From assembly GCF_013387495.1 (NCBI RefSeq), contig NZ_JABZEE010000034.1:1-64000 (forward strand): a stretch of 64,000 nt of DNA. The letters are read 5' to 3'. Made by a program: the position numbers and the translations under genes. Numbering within the stretch: position 1 is the stretch's first letter; each line of letters opens with the position of its first letter. Shown here in pieces: positions 7,868-18,347 of this stretch. The DNA comes from Streptomyces sp. PKU-EA00015. GTDB taxonomy: Bacteria > Actinomycetota > Actinomycetes > Streptomycetales > Streptomycetaceae. The notes beneath the pieces were generated by a model. That model searched no databases, was not told where the DNA came from, and saw only the letters and a list, made by a program, of their open reading frames with translations.

Positions 7868-10786
7868 GTGCACATGGCCCCCACGGCAACGCCGTCTCCG
7901 CCCGCCGAACTCACGCTCTCCGTATCCGCCGTCTCCGCCCTCGCCCGCTGCCCAGCGCTGTTCCTGGCGGATGATCCGGCCAGGGCCGGACGCGTCGCCT
8001 TCCTGCTCCCGGACGGTGACGACGCGCCGGCCACCGAGTACCGAACCGGTGAGCGCGGCACGATCACCGTCGTCACGGAGGCCGTGCACACCGCCGACGC
8101 ACCGGCACTGCTGCTGTCCGTCGCCGACGCGCTGCCCGTCCTGACCCGCGCACGCGCGCTGTCCGGCGCCTCAGACGCGGCAGCGTTCTGGGGGGCGGCC
8201 GCGGTGTTCGCACTGCAACTGACCGCCCGCGGCCTGCTGTTGCCCGGGCTGAGCGCCGCCGACAACGACGCCTGGCGCATGGGGCCGCTCACCCCCGAGG
8301 ACCTGGACCGGCTGCGAACGCTGGCGGCGTCCATGCCTCCCGCAGCACACGCGGTGCCTCTCGACCCGGCGGCCGACCCGCTGATGCTGCCGGAACCGGA
8401 GCGGCTGTTGCGGCAGTTCGTCGACGCCGTGGCCGACGGACTGCCCCGCAGCCCCGCGGCACCGCTCGCGGCAGGCGGCCCGGCGTTCGCGGCACAGGAG
8501 CCGCTGCGACTCCCCGACCAGCGGGAGTGGGCCGCCGACATCGCGGCCGGGCACGACGCGGGTGTGCGATTGTCCCTGCGTATCGAGGTCCTGGGCCTCG
8601 ACACGGCCGACTCGGACGGCGGCACCGGCCCGTCCTTCCGGGCCGTGGTGCAGATGCACAGTGTGAGCGACCCGGCGCTGGCCGCCGACGCGGCGGACGT
8701 CTGGGCCGGCACGGGCGCCTCGGCCGCTGCCTTCGGACCCCGCGCCCGGCTGGACGCCCTGCTCGCCCTGCGCCGTGCCGCGCGCGCCTGGCCTCCGCTC
8801 GCCCCGCTGCTGCACGCCGCCGTCCCCGACGCGATCGAACTCGCCGACGAGGACATCGCCGAACTGCTCGGCGACGCAACGCGCGCGCTCGCGGCGACCG
8901 GGCTCCAGGTGCACTGGCCACGGCAACTGGCCCGGCGTCTCACCGCCCGCGCTGTCGTCGGCCCGGTCGACGGCGACTCGGCGGACAGCGCAGGCGCAGA
9001 CGCGACGGCCCGGGAGTCCTCCGGGCTGCCGTCCTTCCTGTCGGCCGACGCCCTCCTCGCCTTCAACTGGCGCTTCGCGCTGGGGGACACGCAGCTGACC
9101 CGGTCCGAGCTCGACCGGCTCGCCGCGGCGGGCCGGCCTCTGGTGCGCCTGCGCGACGCATGGGTGCTCATCGACCCCGAAGAGGCGCGGCGGGCCCGGG
9201 ACAGCCAGGACCGCAAGGTGGCACCGATCGACGCGCTCGGCGCCGTGCTCACCGGTTCGGCGGAGGTCGACGGCCGGCGTGTCGAGGTGACGGCGGCCGG
9301 TCCCCTTCAACGGCTGCGCGAACGGCTCACCGACCCGGAGGGCGGGCCGCAGGAGGTCGCCCAGCCCGCGGCGCTGGCCGCGACCCTGCGCGACTACCAG
9401 CTGAGGGGCCTCAACTGGCTCCACCGAATGACGTCTTCGGGCCTCGGCGGGTGTCTCGCCGACGACATGGGACTCGGCAAGACCATCACCGTCGTCGCGC
9501 TCCATCTGCACCGGCAGACGGACCCCTCGGCCGCCGGACCCACCCTCGTCGTCTGCCCCACCTCCCTGATGGGCAACTGGCAGCGGGAGATCGAGCGTTT
9601 CGCACCCGGCACGCCGGTGCGCCGATTCCACGGCTCCACCCGCTCGCTCGACGCCCTGGTCGAGGGCGAGGTCGTCCTCACGACGTACGGCACGATGCGG
9701 CTGGACGCGGCACGGCTCGCCGAGGTGCCGTGGGGCATGGTCGTCGCCGACGAGGCCCAGCACGTGAAGAACCCGTACTCGGCGACCGCCCGGCAACTGC
9801 GGACCATCGGCGCCCAGGCACGCGTCGCGCTCAGCGGCACACCCGTCGAGAACAACCTCTCCGAGCTCTGGGCCATCCTCGACTGGACCACGCCCGGCCT
9901 GCTCGGCAAACTCGGTACGTTCCGGACCCGCTACGCCCAGGCGGTGGAGGGGGGAGACCCCGCGGCCGCCGCCCGGCTCTCCGCGCTCGTGCGGCCGTTC
10001 CTGCTGCGCAGGCGCAAGTCCGATCCGGGCATCGCACCCGAACTGCCGCCCAAGACCGAGACCGACCGGGCGGTGTCCCTCACCCCGGAACAGGCCGGAC
10101 TGTACGAGGCGGTGGTGCGCGAGACCCTCGCCGCGATCTCGGAGGCCGGCGGCATGGAGCGGCGCGGTCTCGTGGTCAAGCTGCTCACCGGGCTCAAGCA
10201 GATCTGCAACCACCCCGCGCAGTACCTCAAGGAGGAGCGGCCGAGGATCGCGGACCGCTCCGGAAAGCTGGAACTGCTGGACGAGTTGCTGGACACGATC
10301 CTGGCCGAGGACGCGAGCGTGCTCGTGTTCACCCAGTACGTGCGGATGGCACGGCTGCTGGAGGAGCACCTGGCGGCCCGGGGCGTACCGACCCAGTTCC
10401 TCCACGGCGGTACGCCCGTCGCCGAGCGCGAGGCCATGGTCCTGCGCTTCCAGAACGGTGACGTGCCCGTGTTCCTGCTGTCGTTGAAGGCAGCGGGCAC
10501 AGGGCTCAACCTCACCAGGGCGGAGCATGTCGTGCACTTCGACCGCTGGTGGAACCCGGCCGTCGAGGCGCAGGCCACCGACCGTGCGTACCGCATCGGC
10601 CAGGACCGGCCCGTGCAGGTGCACCGGCTCGTCGCCGAGGGCACCATCGAGGACCGCATCGCGCAGATGCTGGACCGGAAGAGGGAGCTGGCGGACGCGG
10701 TGCTCGGCTCCGGCGAGGCGGCGCTCACGGAGCTGACCGACGCCGAACTGGCGGAACTGGTGGAACTGCGGGGGAGCGGACGATGA
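7868..10786 (+). CDS. SNF2-family DEAD/DEAH-box helicase/ATPase
   Basis: Large (972 residues) Swi2/Snf2 ATPase that translocates on double-stranded DNA. The N-terminal 480 residues form the bacterial SNF2-associated region. The ATPase core follows: DYQLRGLNWLHRM (about 507), Walker A DDMGLGKTITVV (about 531), DEAQHVKNP (motif II, about 627), SGTPVENNLSELW (motif III), and in the second RecA lobe FLHGGTPVAEREAM and DRWWNPAVEAQATDRAYRIG (motifs V-VI, about 891-911). A GTG at 7868 is followed two codons later by an ATG (7874), either of which may be used. The next gene, a SWIM-zinc-finger protein, overlaps by ATGA. This helicase-SWIM pair is common in actinobacteria; its role (DNA repair or transcription recycling) is not established. 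Confidence 0.92.
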   Translation: MHMAPTATPSPPAELTLSVSAVSALARCPALFLADDPARAGRVAFLLPDGDDAPATEYRTGERGTITVVTEAVHTADAPALLLSVADALPVLTRARALSGASDAAAFWGAAAVFALQLTARGLLLPGLSAADNDAWRMGPLTPEDLDRLRTLAASMPPAAHAVPLDPAADPLMLPEPERLLRQFVDAVADGLPRSPAAPLAAGGPAFAAQEPLRLPDQREWAADIAAGHDAGVRLSLRIEVLGLDTADSDGGTGPSFRAVVQMHSVSDPALAADAADVWAGTGASAAAFGPRARLDALLALRRAARAWPPLAPLLHAAVPDAIELADEDIAELLGDATRALAATGLQVHWPRQLARRLTARAVVGPVDGDSADSAGADATARESSGLPSFLSADALLAFNWRFALGDTQLTRSELDRLAAAGRPLVRLRDAWVLIDPEEARRARDSQDRKVAPIDALGAVLTGSAEVDGRRVEVTAAGPLQRLRERLTDPEGGPQEVAQPAALAATLRDYQLRGLNWLHRMTSSGLGGCLADDMGLGKTITVVALHLHRQTDPSAAGPTLVVCPTSLMGNWQREIERFAPGTPVRRFHGSTRSLDALVEGEVVLTTYGTMRLDAARLAEVPWGMVVADEAQHVKNPYSATARQLRTIGAQARVALSGTPVENNLSELWAILDWTTPGLLGKLGTFRTRYAQAVEGGDPAAAARLSALVRPFLLRRRKSDPGIAPELPPKTETDRAVSLTPEQAGLYEAVVRETLAAISEAGGMERRGLVVKLLTGLKQICNHPAQYLKEERPRIADRSGKLELLDELLDTILAEDASVLVFTQYVRMARLLEEHLAARGVPTQFLHGGTPVAEREAMVLRFQNGDVPVFLLSLKAAGTGLNLTRAEHVVHFDRWWNPAVEAQATDRAYRIGQDRPVQVHRLVAEGTIEDRIAQMLDRKRELADAVLGSGEAALTELTDAELAELVELRGSGR

Positions 10787-12087
10787 GCGGAACACCTGAC
10801 GTGGAGCTGACGTTCGACGCGCTGCCTCCCGAGCGGGGCAGGGGCTTCGCACAGACCTGGTGGGGACGGGCCTGGCTCAAGGCGCTGGAGGACACGGCGC
10901 TGGACGGCGAGCAGCTGAAGAAGGGCCGCCGGCACGCGCGCGAGGGGGCGGTCGGCGCGGTGTCGGTGCGGCCCGGCCGGATCACCGCGGTCGTCCGTGA
11001 CCGGGACGGCACCGCGTACCGCAGCGACGTGCTGCTGCGGGAGCTCGACGAGGCGGAGTGGGACCGGTTCCTCGGCACGGCGGTGGACCGGGCGGGGCAC
11101 ATCGCGGCCCTGCTCGACCGGGAGATGCCCCCGCATCTGGTGGAGGACGCGGCCGCGGCAGGGGTGGAACTCCTCCCCGGCATCGGCGATCTGGAGCCCA
11201 AGTGCACCTGCGACGCCTGGGACCACTGCTTCCACACGGCCGCGCTGTGCTACCAGGTCGCACGGCTGCTGGACCAGGACCCGTTCGTGCTGCTGCTGAT
11301 GCGGGGCCGCGCGGAGCGAAGGCTGCTGGACGAGCTCCAGGCACGCAGCGTGGCGCGCGCGAGTACGCCGTCGCCGCAGTCGCCGCCGCAGGACGAGCCC
11401 CCGGAGGTCACGGGCGTACGGGCCGACGAGGCGTTCGCGGCCCGGGACATCCTGCCTCCACTGCCCCCTCCCCCGCCCCTGCCCGAGGAGGCCGGGCCCC
11501 CGCCGGCGCTGGACACGGAAACCCGCCCGGCGCCCGGGATCGACCCGGATGCCCTGCAGTTCCTCGCGGCGGACGCGGCCGCGCGCGCCCGCTCGCTGCT
11601 GGCGGCGGCGCTCGCCCCGGGCCACGAGGAGGCTGGGCCTTCCCCCGTGCTGACCCCCCGCCAGGACGCGGTGCGCATGGCGGCGTCGTCCCCCGGGCCC
11701 GTCATCGAGGGGCGGATCGCGACGGGCACCGGACGCAGTGGTGCGGAGCTCGACCTCGCCGTACGGGCGTGGCGGTACGGCGGGGCCGCCTCGCTCGCCG
11801 TCCTGGAGGACGACGTCACGCCCGATCCGGCGTCGGCGGCACGAGCCGCGGCGGCTCTCGACGCGGCGTGGGCCGAGGGGGACGAGTCAAGCCGCCCGCG
11901 GCTGCGGCCGGCCGGCGCGGCACGCTGGACGGTGGTCGGAGCGCAGGTGCAGCTGCGGCTGGGCCCGGACGGCCGCTGGTGGCCCTACCGCCGTGAGCGT
12001 GCGGTGTGGGCGCCGGCGGGTCCCGCGTCCGCGGATCCGGCCTCGGCGCTGGCGCTCGCGCTGGGCGAGCGCACGGCGGAGGACTGA
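10783..12087 (+). CDS. SWIM zinc-finger protein, partner of SNF2 helicase
   Basis: 434-residue protein beginning at an ATG that overlaps the stop of the SNF2 gene (ATGA), so translation is coupled. The SWIM motif CxCx5CxH is visible as CTCDAWDHCFH at about residues 141-151; SWIM domains bind zinc and mediate DNA or protein contacts. The N-terminus carries the conserved GRGFAQTWWGRAWLKALE segment typical of these proteins. After a Pro-rich linker (about 210-245) the C-terminal half is Ala-rich and less conserved. It probably targets or regulates the helicase encoded upstream (inference from family context). Confidence 0.9.
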   Translation: MSGTPDVELTFDALPPERGRGFAQTWWGRAWLKALEDTALDGEQLKKGRRHAREGAVGAVSVRPGRITAVVRDRDGTAYRSDVLLRELDEAEWDRFLGTAVDRAGHIAALLDREMPPHLVEDAAAAGVELLPGIGDLEPKCTCDAWDHCFHTAALCYQVARLLDQDPFVLLLMRGRAERRLLDELQARSVARASTPSPQSPPQDEPPEVTGVRADEAFAARDILPPLPPPPPLPEEAGPPPALDTETRPAPGIDPDALQFLAADAAARARSLLAAALAPGHEEAGPSPVLTPRQDAVRMAASSPGPVIEGRIATGTGRSGAELDLAVRAWRYGGAASLAVLEDDVTPDPASAARAAAALDAAWAEGDESSRPRLRPAGAARWTVVGAQVQLRLGPDGRWWPYRRERAVWAPAGPASADPASALALALGERTAED

Positions 12088-12101
12088 CGCACCGCCTCCC
12101 G

Positions 12102-12239
12102 ATGCCCCTCCCCGGCGAGCCGCCGCCGACCGGCGTCTGCGACACCAACCACACCTGCGAGGTGCCGGGCGCCACGCACACCGACCCGGGCCCTTACTGG
12201 GACTGGAGCCGCTACATCCGGCTCGTCGACTTCGCCTGA
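12102..12239 (+). pseudogene. C-terminal remnant of an N-acetylmuramoyl-L-alanine amidase
   Basis: A 45-codon open stretch ends with the sequence CEVPGATHTDPGPYWDWSRY followed by IRLVDFA and a stop. The pattern His-x-Asp-Pro-Gly-Pro-x-Trp-Asp-Trp-x-x-Tyr is the end of the Amidase_2 (PGRP) fold of cell-wall amidases, where the His/Asp region contributes to the zinc site. The rest of the enzyme, about 150 or more residues, is absent because the upstream DNA is the 3' end of the SWIM gene. It is therefore a truncated relic, unless the short ORF has taken on a new role. No ribosome site is visible before the first ATG. Confidence 0.6.
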
Positions 12240-12328
12240 GGGACCGCCCGGAACGTCGGGCCGCACGACCGGCGCACGGTCCTTGTCGGACCCCGCCGAC
12301 CGGGTGACGATGGGCGCGGGAGGGCGAT

Positions 12329-13582
12329 GTGAGCGATCCGTGGGTGGCCCTGGAATCCGGCGCCGATCCGGCCGAACGCAGCGCGGCGCTGCGCCGGGCG
12401 TACGACGCCTATGTGACGGGGGGCCGTGTCGAGGTGCCCGTACGGCCCGAGGTGGCGGACTCCTGGCGGCGCTCAGCGCGCGCCCGGGTCAGCCCGGAGG
12501 GCATGGCGGGCGTGGACCTCGACGGGGAGGACCTCGGCGCGTACCGGGACAGTCACGCACTGGCCCGGGTGATGCCGGTGATCCGTGAACTGACCGGCGC
12601 GTACGCGACGGACGGCGGGCACCTGGTGGCCGTCTGCGACGCCCACGGCCGGCTGCTGTGGGTGGAGGGACCTCCGGCGACGCGCCGGAAGGCGAGCCGG
12701 ATGAACTTCGTGCCGGGTGCCCGCTGGGCCGAGGCGGTCGCGGGCACGAACGCGCCCGGTACGGCGATCACCGTGGGGCGGCCGGTGCAGGTGTTCGCCG
12801 CCGAGCACTTCCGCAGGCCCGTCCAGTCGTGGACGTGCGCCGCCGCCCCGATCCACGACCCGGCCACGGGCCGCGTGCTCGGCGCGGTGGACATCACCGG
12901 CGGGGACCAGCTCGCCCACCCGCACAGCCTCGCGTTCGTCGGGGCCGTGGCGCGGGCCGCCGAGTCGCAGCTGGCCCTGCTCGCCCCGCCGCCCGCGGCC
13001 GAGGCCCTGCGGCTGACAGCGCTCGGGCGGGACGAGGCGTTGCTGACCGTCGCAGGCCGCAGGCTGCGGCTCAGCCGCCGGCACAGCGAGATCCTCGTCG
13101 TCCTGGCCGGCCGCCCCGACGGCATCGGCGGCGACGAGCTGCTGGTCGAGCTGTACGAGGACGAGACGGTCACCCCGGTGACCCTGCGCGCGGAACTGTC
13201 CCGGCTGCGGCACCTGCTCGGCCCCGGCCTGCTGCGCTCGCGCCCCTACCGGCTCGCGGCCCCGGTCGACGCCGACTTCGACACGGTGACGCGGCGGCTG
13301 GCGTCCGGTGCCGTGACCGATGCGGTGGGGGTGTACGCGGGTCCGCTGCTGCCGACGTCGCAGGCGCCCGCGGTGGTCCGGCTGCGCGGGCGCCTGGAGA
13401 ACCAGCTCCGTGCGGCGCTGATCGCGCGCGGTGATCCGGCGCTGCTGGCGGACTGGGCGTACAGCACGTGGGGCGAGGCCGACCTGCCCGCGTGGCGGGC
13501 GCTGGCGTCCGTGCTGCCGCCCGGCCGGCGGGCGGCTGCCCTGGCGCGCGTGGCGGAGCTGGACGCCTGGCAGCGCGGGTGA
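12329..13582 (+). CDS. GAF-domain transcriptional regulator (AcoR-like N-terminus, no AAA+ domain)
   Basis: 417 residues. The N-terminal part resembles the sensory half of AcoR-type regulators: EVADSWRRSARARVSPEGM, then a GAF domain with LLWVEGPPATRRKASRMNFVPGARWAEAVAGTNAPGTAI and WTCAAAPIHDPATGRVLGAVDITGG. The C-terminal part (about 225-310) looks like a winged-helix region (LRLSRRHSEILVVLAGRPDGIGGDELLVELY). The sigma-54 AAA+ module of true AcoR is missing. GTG at 12329 is the start: GGAGGG lies upstream and the ATG two bases earlier is read straight into TGA. It sits 124 bp upstream of the aldehyde dehydrogenase in the same direction and very likely controls it (inference; this pairing is common in actinobacteria). 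Confidence 0.83.
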   Translation: MSDPWVALESGADPAERSAALRRAYDAYVTGGRVEVPVRPEVADSWRRSARARVSPEGMAGVDLDGEDLGAYRDSHALARVMPVIRELTGAYATDGGHLVAVCDAHGRLLWVEGPPATRRKASRMNFVPGARWAEAVAGTNAPGTAITVGRPVQVFAAEHFRRPVQSWTCAAAPIHDPATGRVLGAVDITGGDQLAHPHSLAFVGAVARAAESQLALLAPPPAAEALRLTALGRDEALLTVAGRRLRLSRRHSEILVVLAGRPDGIGGDELLVELYEDETVTPVTLRAELSRLRHLLGPGLLRSRPYRLAAPVDADFDTVTRRLASGAVTDAVGVYAGPLLPTSQAPAVVRLRGRLENQLRAALIARGDPALLADWAYSTWGEADLPAWRALASVLPPGRRAAALARVAELDAWQRG

Positions 13583-13620
13583 CGGCCGTGCGGCGGGGAC
13601 GGCCGCGGAGGCGACGCCGC

Positions 13621-13633
13621 GCAACCCGGTTGC
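13621..13633. promoter_or_regulatory. Possible operator before the aldehyde dehydrogenase gene
   Basis: GCAACC-C-GGTTGC is a perfect 6-bp inverted repeat with one central base, about 75 bp upstream of the aldehyde dehydrogenase start, followed by a second TTGCAACG half. The location fits a binding site for the GAF regulator, but it is short and could be chance. Confidence 0.3.
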
Positions 13634-13706
13634 AACGTTCCGCTTCCTAGCCTCTGCGCAAGCGCCGCCCAACGGCGGGCGGCGCCCCCACCGGGAGGCC
13701 CAGGAC

Positions 13707-15230
<1,524 letters not shown>

Positions 15231-15238
15231 AGACAGGA

Positions 15239-15280
15239 GAAGGGTGCCTGACGTGGGCTTCCGCCCGTCAGGCGCCCTTC
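15239..15280 (+). terminator. Hairpin terminator after the aldehyde dehydrogenase
   Basis: GAAGGGTGCCTGACG (15239-15253) pairs with CGTCAGGCGCCCTTC (15266-15280) with a single G-T mismatch, 8 bp after the stop codon. No U-tract follows, as is usual in Streptomyces. Confidence 0.8.
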
Positions 15281-15437
15281 ACGGCACACTGCTGCGGATG
15301 ATGCGCCCCGAGATCACGTCCACGAGCGGGTCCTTCAACTGAGCGACGATCCGACTGATCGCGTTGACCAGGGCCCCACGCCATTCTCCGGTTCCCCGGA
15401 GTCGAGCGCGGCCTCGGCGTGCTCCAGGAGCCGCGAA
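15279..15437 (-). pseudogene. Degraded gene fragment, family unknown
   Basis: On the minus strand, two protein-like pieces lie in different frames: LEHAEAALDSGEPE and, shifted, WRGALVNAISRIVAQLKDPL followed by VDVISGRIIRSSVP and a stop at 15279. The heptad-like hydrophobic pattern looks genuine, and joining the two frames would give one continuous segment, so a frameshifted C-terminal relic is plausible. I do not recognise the family. Low confidence. Confidence 0.3.
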
Positions 15438-15442
15438 GACCG

Positions 15443-16021
15443 TCAGGGCTCACTGCCGGGCTGCCATTTGTCGAATACCCAGCCTGGGTGGGAAGTGCCG
15501 AGGTAGGGCAGGTGCGCGTCCCAGTCCACAGCTGTCAGTGACTGAACCTGTTGCAGCGTGATGCGACGGGCCGAGTCGATGTTGAACCCCCAGGAGAAGC
15601 CGACGAGCGGCAGCACACGCCGTTCAGTGTCATCCATCGGTGTCCATGCCAGATAGCTGTGGGCCGTCCAGGCCAGCGGGTCTCGCCTGGCCCGTGACGG
15701 TGCGTCAAACAGGGTGGGATTGATGCCGAAGAAGGCGTACGGCGACGGCGCATCCTCGAACAGGTAGAACGGGTCCATGTCGAAGGCGGCCCCGGCGGAG
15801 GAGTTGTCCGTCGAACGCACCAGCTGAACCCAGCCGAACAGTGCCCGATAACCCTTGCCCGGACAGTCCACCTCAGCGGTGCAGCACGGGAATCCATCGG
15901 CTGAGGGGTGCTTGCCGATCGCAGCAGGATCATCGACGCGCTCCAGCGTCACCGTCACCGCACCCTGCAGGTCGTCGCGTGAGAACGGAATGATCACAAC
16001 GTCACTCTGCCGCTCGGACAC
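15443..16021 (-). CDS. Hypothetical protein, about 192 residues
   Basis: Soluble protein rich in Trp, Phe and Asp, with no membrane segment. Landmark stretches are RQSDVVIIPFSRDDLQGAV, DCPGKGYRALFGWVQLVRS, FDMDPFYLFEDAPSPYAFFG, LAWTAHSYLAWTPMDD and LPYLGTSHPGWVFDKWQP. The coherent beta-rich pattern and normal codon use argue that it is a real gene. I place the start at GTG 16021 (VSERQSDVV), because further upstream the frame is low in protein-like features, but no good ribosome site supports it. It lies in a stretch otherwise made of gene relics and could have arrived with them. Function unknown. Confidence 0.55.
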   Translation of the reverse strand: MSERQSDVVIIPFSRDDLQGAVTVTLERVDDPAAIGKHPSADGFPCCTAEVDCPGKGYRALFGWVQLVRSTDNSSAGAAFDMDPFYLFEDAPSPYAFFGINPTLFDAPSRARRDPLAWTAHSYLAWTPMDDTERRVLPLVGFSWGFNIDSARRITLQQVQSLTAVDWDAHLPYLGTSHPGWVFDKWQPGSEP

Positions 16022-16111
16022 GTCCGCGACAAGGGCCGGGCCAGGGCCAATGCCCCTGCGCCTCCTCGACGGCGACTTCCCACACCGCGCACTGATGCAA
16101 GGCACCGACAT

Positions 16112-16522
16112 CCCCACCCGGACGCCGGAGCCGTCGAGAGCGACCTGCGGGCACTCGCGCGGGCGCTCGCGCAAAGCATGACAGGCCCGGTTGGCAGGGC
16201 GGTGCAGACCGCGATGCACTCCGACGCGGGCCGGCTGCCGGAGATCGCCGAGGCGCGGCGGCGGCTCTTCGCCGACCGGTTCCGGCGTGCCGAGCCCGTG
16301 ATCACCCGCGCCATCGAGCGAGGCGAACTCCCGGCGGAGACCGATCCGGTCGAGCTGCTCAAAACGCTGGCCGCACCGATCTACTTCCGGTTGCTGGTCA
16401 GCGCTGAGCCGATCGAGGAGGGCACCGCCGACCAGGCCGTGCGGATCACGCTCGCCGCCGCCCTGACACAGGGCTCCGCCGTAGCCGTCAAGGCGACCGA
16501 AGCGGACGCAGGTCAGGCATGA
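16112..16522 (+). pseudogene. TetR-family regulator, C-terminal remnant without the DNA-binding domain
   Basis: The frame reads from about AVESDLRALARALAQSMTGP through GRLPEIAEARRRLFADRFRR, AEPVITRAIERGELPAETDP and VELLKTLAAPIYFRLLVSAE to a stop at 16522. This is the ligand-binding C-terminal domain typical of TetR_C proteins. The expected helix-turn-helix of about 60 residues at the N-terminus is missing; upstream of about 16112 the frame turns into His/Arg/Pro-rich sequence without similarity to TetR. An internal ATG at 16178 gives only 114 residues. So this is a truncated gene; the promoter and operator-binding half were lost, probably in the same event that left the debris at 15.3-16.1 kb. 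Confidence 0.7.
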
Positions 16523-16677
16523 ACAGTCGAACCAGCGGGACCGTATGGATCCGGGTCAGCGGAGAAGGAACCCGCCCGCACTGTCGACGGGCCGTACGTG
16601 ACCGGTGGCTGATCGGGATGCGGCGCCTGCGCCGGCGTATCGGCGACGTCGCCGCAGGCTGCACGCGGCACGGGGGC

Positions 16678-16716
16678 GGCGGCCGGTGGAGCGTGGGAGG
16701 GGCTCCGCCGGCCGCC
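16678..16716 (-). terminator. Hairpin terminator after the symporter gene
   Basis: GGCGGCCGGTGGAGC (16678-16692) pairs with GCTCCGCCGGCCGCC (16702-16716), one mismatch, 9-nt loop, 12 bp beyond the symporter stop on the minus strand. Confidence 0.7.
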
Positions 16717-16727
16717 GCTTCCGTGCG

Positions 16728-18347
16728 TCAGGCCCTGACGGGCTGCTCCGGCAACGCGGCCGCACGCCGCTGTCCCGTGACGCTTCCCAGCCAGCCGAGC
16801 AGGAACGCGGCGGGCAGCGACACCAGGGCGACCGTCTGCAGCGGGAACCAGGCGATGTCCCACTCGGGGAACAGCGCCATCGGGCTGCCGGAGAAGATGG
16901 GGCTCAGGACCTGGAGTCCGATCGCGCAGCAGAGACCTCCGTACAGCGTCCACAGCAGCCCCCTGCGCGTGAATCCGCGCCAGAACAGCGAGTACACCAG
17001 CGCCGGGAGCAGGCAGGAGCTCGCCACCGCCAGGGAGATCGTGGACAGGAAGCCCATGTTCCACCCCTGCACCCACACCGCGAGGCAGATGCTCAGCACC
17101 CCGACCAAGGCGGACGCGATACGGGCCGCGGCCACCTCCCGGCCCTCGGTCGTGCGCCCGCGGCGGACGACGTTGGTGACGAGGTCGTGGGCGACCGAGC
17201 CGGCGGCCGCCAGCGTCACGCTCGCGACGACTGCCAGCGTGGTGAGGAACACCGCGCAGGAGACCAGCACGACGAGCCATGCCTCGCCGGTCTGCGCCGA
17301 CGAGCCGCCCGCCAGATCGGCGGTGAGCATCAGCAGGCTGCTGGTGGCCCCGGGGTCGGCGGCGAGGATCCCCGGGGCGCCGATCAGCGCCGCGGCCCCG
17401 AATCCCAGCACGGTGGTGAGCAGGCAGATGGCACCGACGATGGCGATGGTGTGGCGGACCGTACGGCGTGCCGCGGCGGCGTCGGGCGCGGTGTTGAGCT
17501 GGGTGGCGACATGGGGCATGCATGCGACGCCCAGCACCACGGTGATCATCAGACCGATGAAGTCGAGCGTCCCCTCGACCGGGCTGCTGGCGGCGAACCG
17601 CAGGCCCGGACGCATATAGCCCTCGGGACGGCCGCTGCCCCGCCCGGCGGCCTCGATGAGGGAGTCGGGGCTCCAGTTGAAGCGGTGGAGCAGCACCGCC
17701 GCCACGGCCACGGCCATGGCGAGCAGGATCACCGTCTTGAGCACCTGGATCGCGATCATGCCGCGCATCCCGCCGAAGGCCGTGGCGCAGACGACGAGGG
17801 TGCCGATCATGACGATGGCGGTCTGCTCGGCGCCGGGACCGGACAGGCCGAGCAGCATGGCGGTGGTCCTGCCCGCGCCGGAGAGCTGGACGATCAGATA
17901 CGGGACGCACGCGCTCAGCGTGACGACGGCGACCGCGATCCTGACCGCGGGCCCCGGGGTCCGCAGGGCGAACGTGTCGCCGAGGGTGTAGGTGCCGCGT
18001 TCCCGCAGCGGGCCGGACAGCAGGAGCAGGACGCCGAGCGACAGCACGGTGCACATCGCGATGAACAGGCCGTCGAAGCCGAAGACCGCGACGGCTCCCG
18101 TCGTGCCGAGCACGGTCGCGGCGGAGAGGTAGACGCCGGTGAGGACGAGGGCGCCCTGGACGGGCCGCAGCCTGCGGCCCGCCGTGTAGAAGTCGTCGAC
18201 CCGGTCCCGCTCGGGGCCGTTGAGCACGCAGATGAACAGGATCGGGACGATGAACGCGAGGAAGCCGACGAGAACCCAGGAGCGGGTGCCCGTGTCCAGG
18301 TCGAGGGTGCCGGGATCGCCTGCGGCGAGCATGACCTGAGGAAGCAT
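16728..18347 (-). CDS. Sodium:solute symporter, acetate/monocarboxylate type (ActP/MctC-like)
   Basis: 539-residue integral membrane transporter with about 13 hydrophobic helices. It has SSS-family features: DDFYTAGRRLRPVQGALVLT at the N-terminus (the conserved DFY-AGR motif), FGGMRGMIAIQVLKTVILL, and ACMPHVATQLNTA in the middle. The partner gene for a DUF485 membrane protein lies immediately upstream and overlaps by one base (TGATG). This two-gene layout is that of yjcH-actP, where the symporter imports acetate or related monocarboxylates using the sodium or proton gradient. Start is ATG 18347. The PucR gene upstream may regulate it, but that is not shown. Confidence 0.88.
   Translation of the reverse strand: MLPQVMLAAGDPGTLDLDTGTRSWVLVGFLAFIVPILFICVLNGPERDRVDDFYTAGRRLRPVQGALVLTGVYLSAATVLGTTGAVAVFGFDGLFIAMCTVLSLGVLLLLSGPLRERGTYTLGDTFALRTPGPAVRIAVAVVTLSACVPYLIVQLSGAGRTTAMLLGLSGPGAEQTAIVMIGTLVVCATAFGGMRGMIAIQVLKTVILLAMAVAVAAVLLHRFNWSPDSLIEAAGRGSGRPEGYMRPGLRFAASSPVEGTLDFIGLMITVVLGVACMPHVATQLNTAPDAAAARRTVRHTIAIVGAICLLTTVLGFGAAALIGAPGILAADPGATSSLLMLTADLAGGSSAQTGEAWLVVLVSCAVFLTTLAVVASVTLAAAGSVAHDLVTNVVRRGRTTEGREVAAARIASALVGVLSICLAVWVQGWNMGFLSTISLAVASSCLLPALVYSLFWRGFTRRGLLWTLYGGLCCAIGLQVLSPIFSGSPMALFPEWDIAWFPLQTVALVSLPAAFLLGWLGSVTGQRRAAALPEQPVRA

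Noticed and set aside
7489..9252. Extension of the desaturase frame upstream on the minus strand to 956 codons
   Set aside because: The extra part is Ser/Ala/Arg-rich, overlaps the SNF2 gene antisense and lacks any domain; the desaturase starts at 7488.
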